A DNA stretch of 64,000 bases. It comes from Hymenopus coronatus (lineage: Eukaryota; Arthropoda; Insecta; Mantodea; Hymenopodidae). Below the pieces are notes generated by a model. It did not search any database, was not told the DNA's origin, and saw nothing but the letters and a program-made list of their open reading frames with translations. Every line of letters starts with the position of its first letter. Position 1 is the stretch's first letter. Position numbers and translations under genes: made by a program. Shown here in pieces: positions 24,401-31,130 of the stretch. The DNA lies in contig CM060884.1 in assembly GCA_030762935.1 (NCBI GenBank), positions 70,247,696-70,311,695 on the forward strand, read 5' to 3'.

Positions 24401-26713
24401 AAGATACCATACTTAAATACCAAGTTTGGTATTTAACACTCTTTTCGTTTTTGAGCTATGCTATTCACATCTATGAATAAAAACCGAGTTCAATAGAAGA
24501 AATATATGCAATACTCAGATTTCACTGGAAATACAAGTCTTGAGACCGTAAATCAAAAAAAGTATTTTTAGAGAAAGGTCCATGTATTTGTATTTGTGTG
24601 TGAGTGTGTGCTCGCTTGTGGAAAGCATTACTCAAAAATAAAAAAAATCAGTTAAATACCTGACTTGGTATTTAACTTAAGTATCTTCCAAGGATACGAC
24701 ACAAAGATTTTCAAACTACCTTTTACATGCAATATTTACAAAATGTTTGATTTATTTAAAAAATGGCTAACAATTTTTATTAAGTTGGTGTATATTAAAG
24801 ATGTTTATATGACAAATAAAGTGCAGAAAAATAATAATGATAGAAAATAACTAGTACTGCCTGTGTACAAGTTTTAGCATGGTGAGAATCTAAGATATAC
24901 AATAGAGAAACTTAAATATCAAACAATATTTCTTGGGAATAGTCTCTGGGCTATTCTCAATGGTGAACTGTAAGAGATAGAAAAACTTATTAGGCAAACA
25001 AATATAGATCTTGTTAAAACACACAATTTATGTCATATAAAGCTTTTTCATAGAGCTAACCATTTCAGAGATATTTGCTGTTATTGATTTCAGTTTTAAA
25101 ATGCATTAATTTTTCTGAAATGAGAAGCTCTTAACCATTTCATATCTCTTTTGTTTTACTCCTGGCCATGAAAAATGAATAAAATTTCAATGGCAATTGC
25201 ATAGCAATAACTTTTAAAAGACTTGACTGTTGCTCTAGCATATTCTCTTATTTCCCTTACGCTTACAAGAAAGCAAGTAATAAGACAATTTCTGTTAATG
25301 TTTATTTTGATTAGAATGATGTAGTTAAAACAATAATCTTTTTTAAGAATAGTTTGTTTGCAGAACAAATAGAGAAAGTCATGTGAATAGAACACATCAG
25401 ATTTTAAATAAAAATTATCATGTACTGTATTCAATTATATCTAAGCATATTAAAAGGCAGAAGAAGAATAATTTAAAATTGTGTAAGTTGTTTATTTTTG
25501 TTTTGTTTACAGACACAAAGAACATTCTCAGATCTGGTGTGTTCATTCGCTGCAGGAATGCTACTGTGCCTTTTTGTTGAGATGCCATGTTCAGCTCTGC
25601 TTAAGAAAGTGATCAATTCAGGTAAAGTACTCTACAGGTATACATATTTTGCTGAGACAGTTCTTAAGAAGAACTTGATTTCTGTCACTCATTAACATTC
25701 AGCTTATTAACCATCATTGTTTTAAATTTTCTTACCTTTCTTAAATGAAGATTCCCTCTATATCAGTGTCAAGCAAAATATGTTCTAGTTTGGCTCATTT
25801 TGGTTGAGTGTGGCCACTACCGAAGTTTGAAATTTATTGATTCTATATTAAGGTCTGTTCTTATATCTTCATTCTGGATTTGATCTAATTTTGTACATTT
25901 TTTTGTTTGCCTTAAAAATTTGATTTCTGCACTTTGTAAATAGCTTTTCATTTTCTTTGCTGTGACCCATGTCTCACTTCCATATAACAGTTTAGGGACC
26001 ACCATTGATTTGTAAAACTTTAACCTAGTTTCCTTTCTTGTTTTATTTCTCATTGTTCTTTGTATGTATCATTTGGAATCTTGAAGTCTTTTTATTCATA
26101 TGTCTTTCAGTTCTTGTCCAATAATTGAAGTTACATCTTAACTCCTTAACTTGTTCTAACGGTTTATTATCTAAAAAGATTTTTGATCTTATGCATTCTT
26201 TCCCCCAAAAGGCCATTATTCTGAATTTCTCTGTTGAGATTTTAAGGTCATATTGCTGAAATAGCTCATTTAAGCAGTGTGATGCATATTGTAATTCATC
26301 CTCAGTTTCTTGAATTAAAAGCACGTCATCTGTATATAATAAAACATTTAAAATAGTATTTTGATTTATTTTAATGCTTGATTTAATTATGCTTTTCCAA
26401 TTTCAGATTATGTCATTTAAATATATATTAAAAAGAGTAGGTGACATACTATACTATACCCTTGTACTTCATTTATATGATTAATTTATTAAAAATGTTT
26501 AGTATAAAATGATACTGTTGTACAAATGCAATATGACTAAACCAGTGTTTCTTTTTTCTTAACACTTTAGCAATTGAAGCATCTGCATCAAGTAGGAAGA
26601 AGAATGGAATAGAAATTTATGCACAAACATACAAGAAGGAGCAAAATGAGGATATGCCAGAGAGTCAGAATCACAATGGTACAACTGCAATACACATAAG
26701 CAAATCAGGCTAG
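3764..26713 (+). CDS. nrf-6-like: nrf-6-like integral membrane acyltransferase, 12 exons, 5' end missing
   Basis: The coordinates are the span of twelve exons with consensus GT-AG junctions. All eleven joins keep phase and give 632 residues from the first split codon to a TAG at 26711-26713. Exons 1-2 carry the cysteine-containing NRF domain (KYCLTT, GLCVHK); exons 3-11 carry about ten hydrophobic segments of the acyltransferase-3 fold, including IIFGHE with the family's conserved His, YLGSGPHWYN, CRNYWWLNLLYVNNY, WYLAADYQ and LGRLTYCAFLVH. Exon 12 is a hydrophilic tail. Family knowledge: nrf-6 of C. elegans and its many insect relatives are polytopic proteins linked to uptake or transport of lipids and xenobiotics; the acyl substrate is unknown. 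The signal peptide and N-terminal part of the NRF domain are absent, so at least one exon lies upstream. Introns range from 89 bp to 4.2 kb and are packed with repeats. The family is certain; the exact orthologue is not. Confidence 0.93.
4142..5243. mobile_element. MITE-like element M2, copy 1, interrupted
   Basis: It shares most of its length with 38340-39187. The left end (GAAGCACGTTTTGTGACCAG, then CCGCCAT) resembles the inverted right end of the other copy. Between about 4375 and 4880 it is interrupted by about 500 bp that include an S2 SINE, which the other copy lacks. Confidence 0.6.
4468..4706 (+). mobile_element. tRNA-headed SINE, family S2
   Basis: A-box-like GTGGACGAGTGGTCAGCG and B-box GGTTCGATTCC (4513-4523) show a tRNA-derived RNA polymerase III promoter. 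The body (AATTATTCCCTATCCC...) and tail (TATATAAATGAAACAA) recur at 27812-27983. Confidence 0.75.
5512..5890. repeat. R1 repeat, inverted pair of left ends
   Basis: A + left part (5512-5758) is joined to a - left part (about 5770-5890); the whole right half of both is missing. This is a foldback arrangement without the hairpin. Confidence 0.75.
6085..6335 (+). mobile_element. tRNA-headed SINE, family S1, with intact target-site duplication
   Basis: The head GCCGTGGCCGAGTGGTTAGA and the B-box GGTTCAATCCC are tRNA-like; the tail is GTTAAACACTACC plus A15. A perfect 12-bp duplication (AGAATAGGTAGA) flanks it at 6073-6084 and 6336-6347. It split an R1 left end. Confidence 0.9.
6408..6442 (+). 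repeat. poly(A) tract
   Basis: An almost uninterrupted A-run of about 32 bases, likely the tail of a degraded retroposon. Confidence 0.7.
6665..6882 (+). CDS. gene 1 exon b: NRF domain, second part
   Basis: The acceptor is TTGTTACAG and the donor GTAAGT. It encodes residues 52-124, including LYVGLCVHKSRSSHDI and EVCQSKQ. Relatives usually have a second Cys a few residues after the first in the GLC motif; here that place holds Arg or Ser. The last codon is split 2+1. The exon is hydrophilic and predicted to be extracellular. Confidence 0.92.
6912..7950 (-). pseudogene. Tc1-like transposase relic
   Basis: Frame-broken minus-strand pieces match a Tc1-like transposase: ESRLGLTNESYHTIIWRERG (first catalytic region), FIFSNAHPHR (the second, normally D-N-A-R-P-H) and LPAEFLNRPRESMPRCCEAY (C-terminus). 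The Asp of the second motif is lost. One end has CGAGGGTCGAAAAGCC; no partner inverted repeat was found. Confidence 0.7.
8145..8512 (+). repeat. R1 repeat, right half, diverged
   Basis: R1 from the ATTTTAATCAAAAT segment through the CA-rich part to a decayed hairpin near 8485-8512. Confidence 0.75.
8905..9002 (+). CDS. gene 1 exon c: first transmembrane helix
   Basis: The acceptor is TGTGTTACAG and the donor GTAAGT. The split glycine codon from the previous exon is completed, then follows a strongly hydrophobic run (IACILITLVVLGATVYEGS) and a charged stretch (LRKAENKG). This is the helix linking the NRF domain to the acyltransferase domain. Confidence 0.92.
9078..10314 (-). mobile_element. 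mariner element with terminal inverted repeats
   Basis: The ends CGAGGGGGGATCGAAAAGT and, inverted, TGAGGGCGGATCGATAAGT are flanked by TA on both sides (9076-9077; 10315-10316), giving 1237 bp. The minus strand encodes scraps of a mariner transposase: VVRYLWAKRHKPSEIHRD (helix-turn-helix) and LSARWVLKNLTANHK. Several frameshifts inactivate it. Confidence 0.88.
10315..10767. other. no gene or known repeat recognised
   Basis: Unclassified intron sequence between the mariner and the protease relic. Confidence 0.35.
10768..10905 (+). pseudogene. retroviral-type aspartic protease fragment
   Basis: Translation gives CWIFVGTGATVTLIRP and NAAKGLP, the active-site region of LTR-retrotransposon proteases, which normally read DTGA. 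The catalytic Asp is replaced by Gly here, so the copy is dead. It lies just upstream of a SINE and 0.5 kb before the gag/ORF1-like unit; the order pro-then-gag suggests the two are unrelated. Confidence 0.55.
10968..11165 (+). mobile_element. SINE family S6, headless copy
   Basis: It shares GAAAGTAAAGCC...TTCCGTGTCGTAGATTT and the 3' end CCATAAATAAAACTCCATTT with the complete copy at 18861-19125. Confidence 0.7.
11371..11377 (+). promoter_or_regulatory. TATA box of the gag/ORF1-like unit
   Basis: TATAAAA lies 44 bp before the ATG at 11415, with a candidate initiator (CTTCACTC/CCTTCACAG) about 20-30 bp downstream. The spacing is that of an RNA polymerase II core promoter with a very short leader. 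Confidence 0.5.
11415..12704 (+). CDS. gag/ORF1-like protein with two zinc knuckles, one internal amber codon
   Basis: The frame is open for 295 codons to a TAG at 12300-12302, then the same frame stays open to TGA at 12702-12704. The N-terminus is basic then Pro/Ala/Thr-rich (about residues 1-75). A central part resembles the region before the zinc knuckles of I/Jockey-type ORF1 proteins (LADGLLALGQVLAVEPGQ). Two CCHC-like motifs follow: CRRCCQYGHSSDAYTVSAC and CATCNSAGHYTGQAVC. After a Pro/Gln/His-rich linker, a heptad-like segment (LIQLQNDLATNTAELQNLRL) continues across the amber codon as EEALTRSLAELQATARNAAL. GC content is far above that of its surroundings. No reverse transcriptase follows. 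It lies in the same orientation inside intron 3 of gene 1. It may be an orphan ORF1 copy or a domesticated gene. Confidence 0.6.
12720..12725 (+). terminator. poly(A) signal of the gag/ORF1-like unit
   Basis: AATAAA begins 16 bp after the TGA at 12704. With the TATA box at 11371 it frames a compact transcription unit of about 1.36 kb. Confidence 0.45.
12726..13217. other. intron sequence, unclassified
   Basis: It holds a pyrimidine-rich run and a C14 homopolymer at about 12822-12836; no gene seen. Confidence 0.35.
13218..13390 (+). CDS. gene 1 exon d: start of acyltransferase-3 domain
   Basis: The acceptor is TTTCCAG and the donor GTATGT. It encodes residues 158-214: FSLITNWRRL, the family's typical entry, then a hydrophobic segment containing FGHE with the His that is conserved across acyltransferase-3 proteins. 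It ends in phase 0 after WLER. Confidence 0.94.
13480..13646 (+). CDS. gene 1 exon e: acyltransferase-3 membrane segment
   Basis: It is separated from exon d by an intron of only 89 bp. It encodes SYRDLSRMIFFNGHLIV, then TYFVISGFLLGYM, a helix with the family-typical FxxSGFL motif, and ends at ILRYVR with a 2+1 split Arg codon before GTAATG. Confidence 0.94.
13728..14577 (+). repeat. R1 repeat, complete, filling an intron of gene 1
   Basis: It starts TCTGATGTGTCCCATTCACA and ends with hairpin CTCTATATACTATG/TATGTGTAGAGAAAGT. It makes up 850 of the 1011 bp of the intron between exons e and f, in sense orientation. Confidence 0.88.
14658..14826 (+). CDS. gene 1 exon f: LTPAYAL...YLGSGPHW...WWLNLLYVNN block
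   Basis: This is the most recognisable block of the family: RLTPAYAL, YLGSGPHWYNV, then CRNYWWLNLLYVNNYI. The acceptor is GGTTTCAG and the donor GTAATT. The preceding ~1 kb intron is almost wholly filled by one complete R1 repeat copy. Confidence 0.96.
14869..14937 (+). repeat. R1 repeat, left-end fragment
   Basis: TCTGATGTATTCCATTCGCA and CATTCTCTACACCTCTG, cut off by the LINE that follows. Confidence 0.65.
14938..15800 (-). pseudogene. non-LTR retrotransposon fragment with RNase H domain
   Basis: The minus strand encodes EWLHVYTDGSSLPNNSGT (RNase H DGS motif), FDGEISAILQSLQNL (the catalytic Glu helix) and, after frame breaks, LQWIPANCRIQGN and a Cys-rich tail. It is the 3' part of a Jockey/I-type LINE; the 3' end GAATGGCTTCACTGCCAACT recurs at 19247 and 21543. 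Confidence 0.75.
16057..16250 (+). CDS. gene 1 exon g: HGWYLAADYQ block and two helices
   Basis: The acceptor is TTCCACAG and the donor GTAAGT. It begins CLQHGWYLAADYQNF, the conserved motif where relatives read WYLAVDMQ, followed by hydrophobic runs VAILLLALV and FILGFSLFLCMVIPAI. It ends with a split codon completed by exon h. Confidence 0.95.
16281..16455 (-). mobile_element. SINE family S4, minus copy
   Basis: On the minus strand it reads a tRNA-like head (GCTCAGTGGCAGAGCAACTG; GGTTCAAATCCCGG) and ends in CCTACACACAGCTTGTGTGA. It sits head-to-head with the next copy. Confidence 0.72.
16456..16710 (+). mobile_element. SINE family S4, plus copy
   Basis: A 5' part with CATTGTAAGTCGCCATT precedes a tRNA-like module at 16608-16678. 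The 7-bp acceptor-like stem (GCCATGG/CTATGGC) is kept, but the T and anticodon stems have mismatches, so it is not a working tRNA gene. Confidence 0.75.
16940..17658 (-). mobile_element. DNA transposon remnant with inverted ends and a DUF4817-type helix-turn-helix
   Basis: The ends CAGGGTGTTTCCAAATGAAT and, inverted, CACGGTGTTCCCAAATGAAT lie beside TA (16938-16939; 17659-17660). The minus strand encodes MEQKIFCVLEFHKTKSAIAV and DNNTLRWHAQFKTTGKSTGS, the N-terminal domain of a common insect transposase. At 719 bp it is an internally deleted, non-autonomous copy. Confidence 0.78.
17962..18103 (+). CDS. gene 1 exon h: loop and membrane segment
   Basis: The acceptor is CATCATCCAG and the donor GTATTT. 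It encodes RNVTYDRTYLRSYLAFH, a loop shared by the family (relatives have a similar Y.kp..R...Y..G), then SYLVGVIGGYIFYK. It ends in phase 0 after FSK. Confidence 0.93.
18118..18150 (+). repeat. (ATT)n microsatellite
   Basis: About nine ATT units directly after exon h of gene 1. Confidence 0.8.
18220..18790 (+). pseudogene. LINE reverse transcriptase C-terminal fragment
   Basis: Plus-strand MTIYYEQIHPHLSYGIIAWG and VFILQKRAERLILGLT match the thumb/C-terminal region of many arthropod LINE ORF2 proteins. Stops and frameshifts follow. Confidence 0.75.
18861..19125 (+). mobile_element. tRNA-headed SINE, family S6, complete
   Basis: The head TCTGTGGTGTAATGGTTACC and the B-box GGGTTCAAATCC look like a tRNA; an acceptor-like stem closes six of seven pairs, but the anticodon arm does not fold. 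The body ends ATAAATAAAAAACTCCATTT. Confidence 0.78.
19247..19302 (-). repeat. LINE 3'-end fragment (same family as 14938-15800)
   Basis: The sequence GTTGGTTGGTACCTAATGTT and GAGCAGTTGGCAGTGAAGCC matches the end of the RNase H LINE. Confidence 0.7.
19303..20344. other. intron sequence, unclassified
   Basis: It holds a short TAATC tandem at about 19656-19681, which looks like a LINE tail; otherwise no gene or repeat recognised. Confidence 0.35.
20345..20822 (+). pseudogene. LINE reverse transcriptase C-terminal end with 3' tail
   Basis: Frame-broken plus-strand fragments include NTRSCSCIEIPYQRLTNSHN and GLKMYNKLGL, the usual end of this LINE group, then a stop and a tail GACAATAAAATTTATTATT. 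Confidence 0.72.
20970..21159 (+). CDS. gene 1 exon i: two membrane segments
   Basis: The acceptor is TTTCCACAG and the donor GTGAGT. It encodes FVVFLIWVISVTLPWMLLLA and, after YRAAFSI, a second hydrophobic run ending GCASGYG. The last base is a T that forms Trp with exon j. Confidence 0.94.
21266..21530 (-). mobile_element. SINE family S4, minus copy
   Basis: Full-length copy of the S4 SINE: read on the minus strand it has TTACAATATTGTAAGTCGCC, the tRNA-like module (partly deleted) and CAGTCTGACTCTACCTATCC. Confidence 0.75.
21543..21800 (-). repeat. LINE 3' fragment (RNase H LINE family)
   Basis: About 250 bp match 14938-15140, including the zinc-binding tail region. Confidence 0.7.
21801..22065 (+). 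mobile_element. SINE family S4, plus copy
   Basis: Same family as 16456-16710, with GCTCAGTAGTAGAGCAACTG and GAGATCCGTAGTTCAAATCA. Confidence 0.76.
22315..22457 (+). CDS. gene 1 exon j: LGRLTYCAFLVH block
   Basis: The acceptor is TTCATACAG and the donor GTAGGT. It encodes WKPAQILGRLTYCAFLVHM, a near-invariant family motif, then a short extracellular-type segment EKHPIYLSDYYV. It ends in phase 0. Confidence 0.95.
22530..23240 (-). pseudogene. DNA transposase C-terminal relic, split by a SINE
   Basis: Minus-strand AELNPVDVYLWGHLKALRTV holds the third catalytic Asp region of DUF4817-type transposases (here N-P-V-D), and left of the SINE ETVHDVYISSQVGHFEHL matches its C-terminal motif. The S5 SINE at about 22770-23025 interrupts it. 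Confidence 0.65.
22770..23025 (+). mobile_element. SINE family S5
   Basis: It shares CGGCTGGGAGGGACTCGAGG and GGGGGATGCAGCGACC...GGCCAAGG with copies at 36930 and 40943. Confidence 0.7.
23283..23440 (-). mobile_element. SINE family S6, minus copy
   Basis: It opens with AAATGGAGTTTTATTTATGG, the inverted 3' end of S6, and runs to ACGGCTTTACTTCCCTTCCG. Confidence 0.72.
23441..23772 (+). mobile_element. SINE family S1, tail fragment then a full copy
   Basis: A 3' fragment (23441-23537) is followed by a full but diverged copy starting TTGTGGCCAAGTGGTTAGAC. Two copies in tandem. Confidence 0.75.
23775..24475 (+). repeat. R1 repeat, left two thirds
   Basis: Subfamily A copy cut before the CA segment and joined to an inverted copy. 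Confidence 0.84.
24500..25405 (-). repeat. R1 repeat, inverted, lacking its hairpin
   Basis: It runs from the segment next to the hairpin to CATGTGAATAGAACACATCAG. It lies between exons j and k of gene 1. Confidence 0.82.
25513..25621 (+). CDS. gene 1 exon k: last transmembrane helix
   Basis: The acceptor is TTGTTTACAG and the donor GTAAAG. It encodes FSDLVCSFAAGMLLCLFVEM and PCSALLKKV, the last helix and the 'E.P...LEK' motif that closes the acyltransferase domain in relatives. One base of a split codon carries over. Confidence 0.94.
25815..26470 (-). pseudogene. LINE reverse transcriptase fragment with YxDD region
   Basis: Minus strand: LFNIYLNDIIWNWKS-like sequence, then a YTDD-type motif followed by VLLIQETEDELQYASHCLNE, and YKSMVVPKLLYGSETWVTAK. 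This is the palm-to-thumb part of a non-LTR reverse transcriptase; frames are broken. Confidence 0.78.
26571..26713 (+). CDS. gene 1 terminal exon l: hydrophilic C-terminal tail and stop
   Basis: The acceptor is AACACTTTAG. Phase is kept (G+CA gives Ala). It encodes 46 charged, polar residues (SRKKNG, YKKEQNED) and stops at TAG. No conserved motif is visible. The tail is presumably cytosolic. No convincing poly(A) signal lies before the inverted-repeat element that starts at about 26890. Confidence 0.85.
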
Positions 26714-26889
26714 GAGCTAATAGCTCTTCTGTATTATTTATTTTAATATAAGTTCGTATACTGCACAAATATTCCTAGTGAGAACTTCATGTAACTTATA
26801 ATTTTTGCATTGTCTATTCCACATCTCATAACGAAGCAGAGGTGAAGCTGAAGGGTGTCTGAGTGTCTCATGTTTTGTAAACTACACCC

Positions 26890-27723
26890 CGTCGCTGAAT
26901 CCTCGCACTTGACAGTTTGGGTATTTTCGCGTAAGGTTGGCTATGCTGCCTTTGCGGCATTGCCAAAGTAACTAATAAACAACAACAGCTGATTACAAAT
27001 GGCTCTATCATGTCTAAAGATGAATATAAACAGTGCACATAGTAAATTAATGCCAATGAATAATGAAACTAATTGATTATTATTGACGTTAACTGAAAAT
27101 AACAGTGATACTATAACGTATGTAGCATACATTACGTATTTATGACAACATAGAACAAATTAATGTAAAATAGCTTGTTACAATGAGAGAAAGGTATAAC
27201 AAAGTGATTTTCACTGGTTTAAAATTTTAATAGCTCAATTCCAACTAAGTCTCCATTGTCATCTCACGTCATCATCACCAGGGCATATCATTTAGTGGTT
27301 CACATTCACTAATGATTCCATATAATTCCTGAGCTTTTAGCATTATTTTGTGCACACAATCCACTTTCTTCTTCCATGAAGCCACGTCCACTCTCGCCAC
27401 ACCTTCTCACAAAAGACTATCCAGCTCTATAATTGTGAAAGTCTTGTTACGTTCCCTCACTTACAAACAAACACCATCAACACTATCAACAATAATAACA
27501 AATAATATGTAGCTTGCACAGAACAGCTCAATGCACATGTTTAGGGGTTCACAAAGCACGTGGTTGGAAATAGCCAGATATTGCAATGGTGCCGCATCTA
27601 GATCCATTTCCATTGTCATACCGACAAACCGGAATGCTGCATTGTAATTAGTTCAGTTTTTCATCTGTTTTTTGCTGGGATACCAACTTAACTCCCAACT
27701 GTCAAGTGCAAGGATTCAGTGGC
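26890..27723. mobile_element. MITE-like element M3 with ~28-bp terminal inverted repeats
   Basis: The left end GCTGAATCCTCGCACTTGAC and the inverted right end ACTGAATCCTTGCACTTGAC match over about 28 bp and enclose 834 bp without a transposase. It begins only about 180 bp after the stop codon of gene 1 and may form part of its 3' untranslated region. Confidence 0.72.
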
Positions 27724-27811
27724 AGATGTATAAATATAGATAACTTCAGTAGGAGTTCATTGATATACATTCTAAGTTCACAAAAAGTTTGAAAACCTGG
27801 AAATCTTTAAT

Positions 27812-27983
27812 CAGAATTATTCCCTATCCCCCACAGACTCTGGAAATATGTATGTGAGAGTGAATGCAGTGTGTTTGAGGAAAAAAAAAAGAAACTGAAG
27901 ACAATGAGTTGTTTCTAGTGCAAAGTCACCTATATGATCTTAAATGTTAAACAAGGCTATATAAATGAAACAAAAAAAAGGTT
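27812..27983 (+). mobile_element. SINE family S2, headless copy
   Basis: It matches the body of the copy at 4468-4706 from AATTATTCCCTATCCC to CTATATAAATGAAACAA. Confidence 0.7.
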
Positions 27984-28087
27984 TCAGAGTCGGATAGTTC
28001 TAGAAATGTGAATAGCATCTGCTCCATAAGAGTTATGATTATTAACAAGTTGATACAACTACAGTTAATCCCCAAAACAAAATCTGA

Positions 28088-28815
28088 TGTGTTCCATTCA
28101 CATCTCTGTAACAAATTAGAGTTAACAAGCTTATTTTTCTATCTACTTCATGCTAATCGGTATAAACATTAACAGAAACTGTCTTAAGAAGGGAATAAAG
28201 GAATACACTAGGCTGAAACTGACAATCAAATGTTTTAAAATATGGTTGCTATAGGATTGAAATCCGTTTCTTTGTGTGGCCATGAGATGACAAGTACCTG
28301 TATAAGGAAAGTTTTAAGCATTTTAAAACTGAAACCAATAACAAGGAATATCTCAAAAATGGCAACTCCAATAAAAAAAAAAAAAAAAAAAATTGCATAT
28401 GACATAAATTTTATGTTCTAACGAATGTAGTAAGTTTTTGTCTATTGTCTATCTATTACAGTTACCAGTTATGCAAAATACAGAAAAACTATTTCAGAAT
28501 AAACAGGTCTTCAAAGAATTAAAATTTAGTTGAGTCGACTCAACTAAATTTTAATTGTTAAAACACATCACTGTCTCAAAGTCCACCATATATCAGGTCT
28601 TCAAAGGCTATTTCCAGGAAATTCAAGATAAACATTTTATTTGTCATGAAAATGTGCCTAGTGTATTTCTTTACTTGCCTTCTACTTACACATGAAGACC
28701 ATTTCTGCTAATGTTTATCTTAATTATCATGAAGTAAATAGAAGAATAAACTTTTTAACTATAACTTATTACAGAGATGTAGAGAAGGTCATGTGAATTG
28801 AACACATAAGATTTT
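28088..28815. repeat. R1 repeat, inverted pair
   Basis: A + copy (28088 to about 28660, with a 77-bp insertion) is followed by a - left end (about 28660-28815). The right halves and hairpin are gone. Confidence 0.75.
28517..28593. mobile_element. 77-bp insertion with a 40-bp perfect palindrome
   Basis: 28517-28556 is a perfect palindrome centred on GTCGAC, followed by 37 bp of other sequence. The whole is flanked by 13-bp direct repeats CAGGTCTTCAAAG (28504-28516 and 28594-28606), as expected of a target-site duplication, inside an R1 copy. Confidence 0.75.
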
Positions 28816-29498
28816 TGATCCTCACACCATCACACCGTTTGCTTTAGTTGGGCCCCTCCCTGTTCTTTTCCACAGTTTCTCTTGAATGCAGAACATACAT
28901 TTTGACTGGATTCAATCCTGTAATCCTGATTGATAGGTTAGCCATGCTTAGCGTGCTTACACTGCATGACCTAACATCCAGACATCAAGGTTTGTATTGT
29001 TTCATGGAGTTATCTGATATTATCGGTTGGTAAAATGGATTATTTAACAATCATGCACAGGACATCATATCATGTTTATTTTGCTGAAGGGGTTAAGAAG
29101 TACAGTGCTTAGAAGCTCCTGCAGTAGCTTACACTAGCCTAAAAAGTTAAGATTTTGAATGGAATATACCAGACTCGCACACACTGGCATGAGGTAGGGG
29201 CTTATTAGGCTTTGCTAAGCAACCATAACCTCAAAGTCATGTTACTGAAGGAGTCTTGTAGTAGACTCTGGCTTCCAGTGCAGTGTGGAACATGGATTTT
29301 GAGACATATCAGTTTTTGTTTTCTAACATGCTAGAAATTCAACTGCTGGACCCATGTAAGTATTAAATGCAACAGATTTCTGTTTTTTTTGGAATCTGTA
29401 TCAAGCCCAGCATAAGAGTATGTACTTACAAGTTCATCCATTCTTTAATTGTTCACACTGAAAGTATAATGGATCCAAGACCATTATTCAAAAAAATT
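28816..29498. other. intergenic, unclassified
   Basis: No repeat, exon or transposase recognised. Confidence 0.35.
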
Positions 29499-30120
29499 CT
29501 GATGTTTACCATTCACATGATTTTCCCTAGATCTCTGTAACAAATTATTGTTAAAAAGCTTATTCTTCTATTTACTTCATGCTAATCAAGAAACAATTAT
29601 CAGGAACAGTCTTTTTACTTGCTTCCTTGTAAGTAGAAGGTAAACAAGGGAGTACCTGCCTAAAGTGATAGTCACATTTTTCAAAAACTGGTTGCCATGT
29701 GATTTAAGTTCCTTTGTTTGTATGTAATGACAGGAGTTGACAAATTCCCATATGAGAAAAGTATAAGTATTTTAAAATTGAAACCTATTACAAGGAATAT
29801 CTAAAAATGGTCAACTCTACGGAAAAAAATGTATATAACATAAACTATGTGTTTTAACAAGCTCTGTATTTTCTGTGTGGTAAGTTTTCTTCTATCTCTT
29901 AAGGTTTAACTAGTATGCAAAATTCAACCAGAATAAAGAGGTTTTCAAAAACTGTTCCCAAAAAATTCAAAATATACATTTTATTTACAATGTGAATATC
30001 TTTAATATGCAGTAATTTTTATCAAAATCATTAAGAACCATTTTTGAGAAAATCAAAATTTTCCAAAAATGTTGCATGTAAAGGGTAGTTGATGGTGTGG
30101 GGGGTAGTTTGTGGTGGAAG
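29499..30120 (+). repeat. R1 repeat, left two thirds
   Basis: It starts TCTGATGTTTACCATTCACA and stops before the CA segment. Confidence 0.82.
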
Positions 30121-30236
30121 ATATCTTGTTTCATATGTTGTATGGAGTTAATGTTGAAGAAATTGTAAGATAGATCTCAGACTCCCCAGTGAATGACTAG
30201 CTTCTCCATTGTAATAAAGTGGTTTTCTCTTTATAG

Positions 30237-30358
30237 GATCATATTACAAATGTAGAGGAAAGAAACAGAAGGAAAGGATTATAGACGGAGATCATATGTA
30301 TTTGATCATATGCATGATAATGTGTGATATTAATGTTAAAAAGAAAACAATGGAATAA
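30237..30358 (+). other. possible alternative last exon of gene 1
   Basis: A pyrimidine-rich acceptor (GGTTTTCTCTTTATAG) is followed by a frame that joins exon k in phase: 40 codons (SYYKCRGKKQKERIIDG...) to a TAA. It is basic and hydrophilic like the usual tail, but there is no homology support and such a short frame can arise by chance. Confidence 0.2.
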
Positions 30359-30539
30359 CTTTCATTTCATCAGATTTACTCCATTTGTACTCGCAAGGGT
30401 CATTATCATATTGATGTTAGAGATCGAGATCGAACTGGGACATTTTAGTTAAAGTAGCTCAAAAATAAAAAGTACCCATATCTTGGCTTTTCTTTTTTTC
30501 ATAGGCCCAAGTTTGACAAGAAAAAAATTAGAACAATTT

Positions 30540-31130
30540 GCTAACAATTTAATGTCTTTGTTTTATGCCAAGGCCACAGATTGCACAAAAGTATGCTCCA
30601 CACGCAGTCTACTACACTGCAGGGTTTTCTGTTCTACAACTCTCACATTGCTTACCCACGAGTGTTAATAACATATATGAAATGAGTATTAACCTTATAA
30701 TAAACGAATGTGGTATCCATCTGCACATAGATATTCTTGACATTGTAGAGAAAATTATCATTAATGTGCATAAGTTCCTGCATAATGTTCATAATATCTG
30801 CACTATAGTCATACAGTAGCATTTCAGTTTTCAAAGTTTAGCAGCTGTATGGTATGAACAGAGGTTTGTGAAACACCCACTTGCTGTGCAACACAGTTGA
30901 GAGAGTTCTTAGGTGACTGTTCAAATGCAGCTCCAATTCCATCTAGTTTTTCCTCCATTGGAACATGTCATTTTTGCTTCTTTGATTTAAGGTTTAGCAA
31001 TCCTGTCGTTTTAAATTTATTGACCAAATTTCTCAGTCTACCCAGAAATGGATAACCAGGAAACTGCTGCTGAAGTTGTCTACACGTTTGATCATGTATA
31101 AAAATTCACTTTTCAAGTTGGCATGCATTT
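30540..31130 (-). pseudogene. mariner-like transposase relic
   Basis: Minus-strand pieces GRLRNLVNKFKTTG and EEKLDGIGAAFEQSPKNSL, then NCVAQQVGVSQTSVHT, match the helix-turn-helix part of transposases common in insects. Stops and frameshifts throughout. Confidence 0.6.

Noticed and set aside
26974..26979. AATAAA as the poly(A) signal of gene 1
   Set aside because: It lies inside an inverted-repeat element, and without transcript data it cannot be called; kept only as a question.
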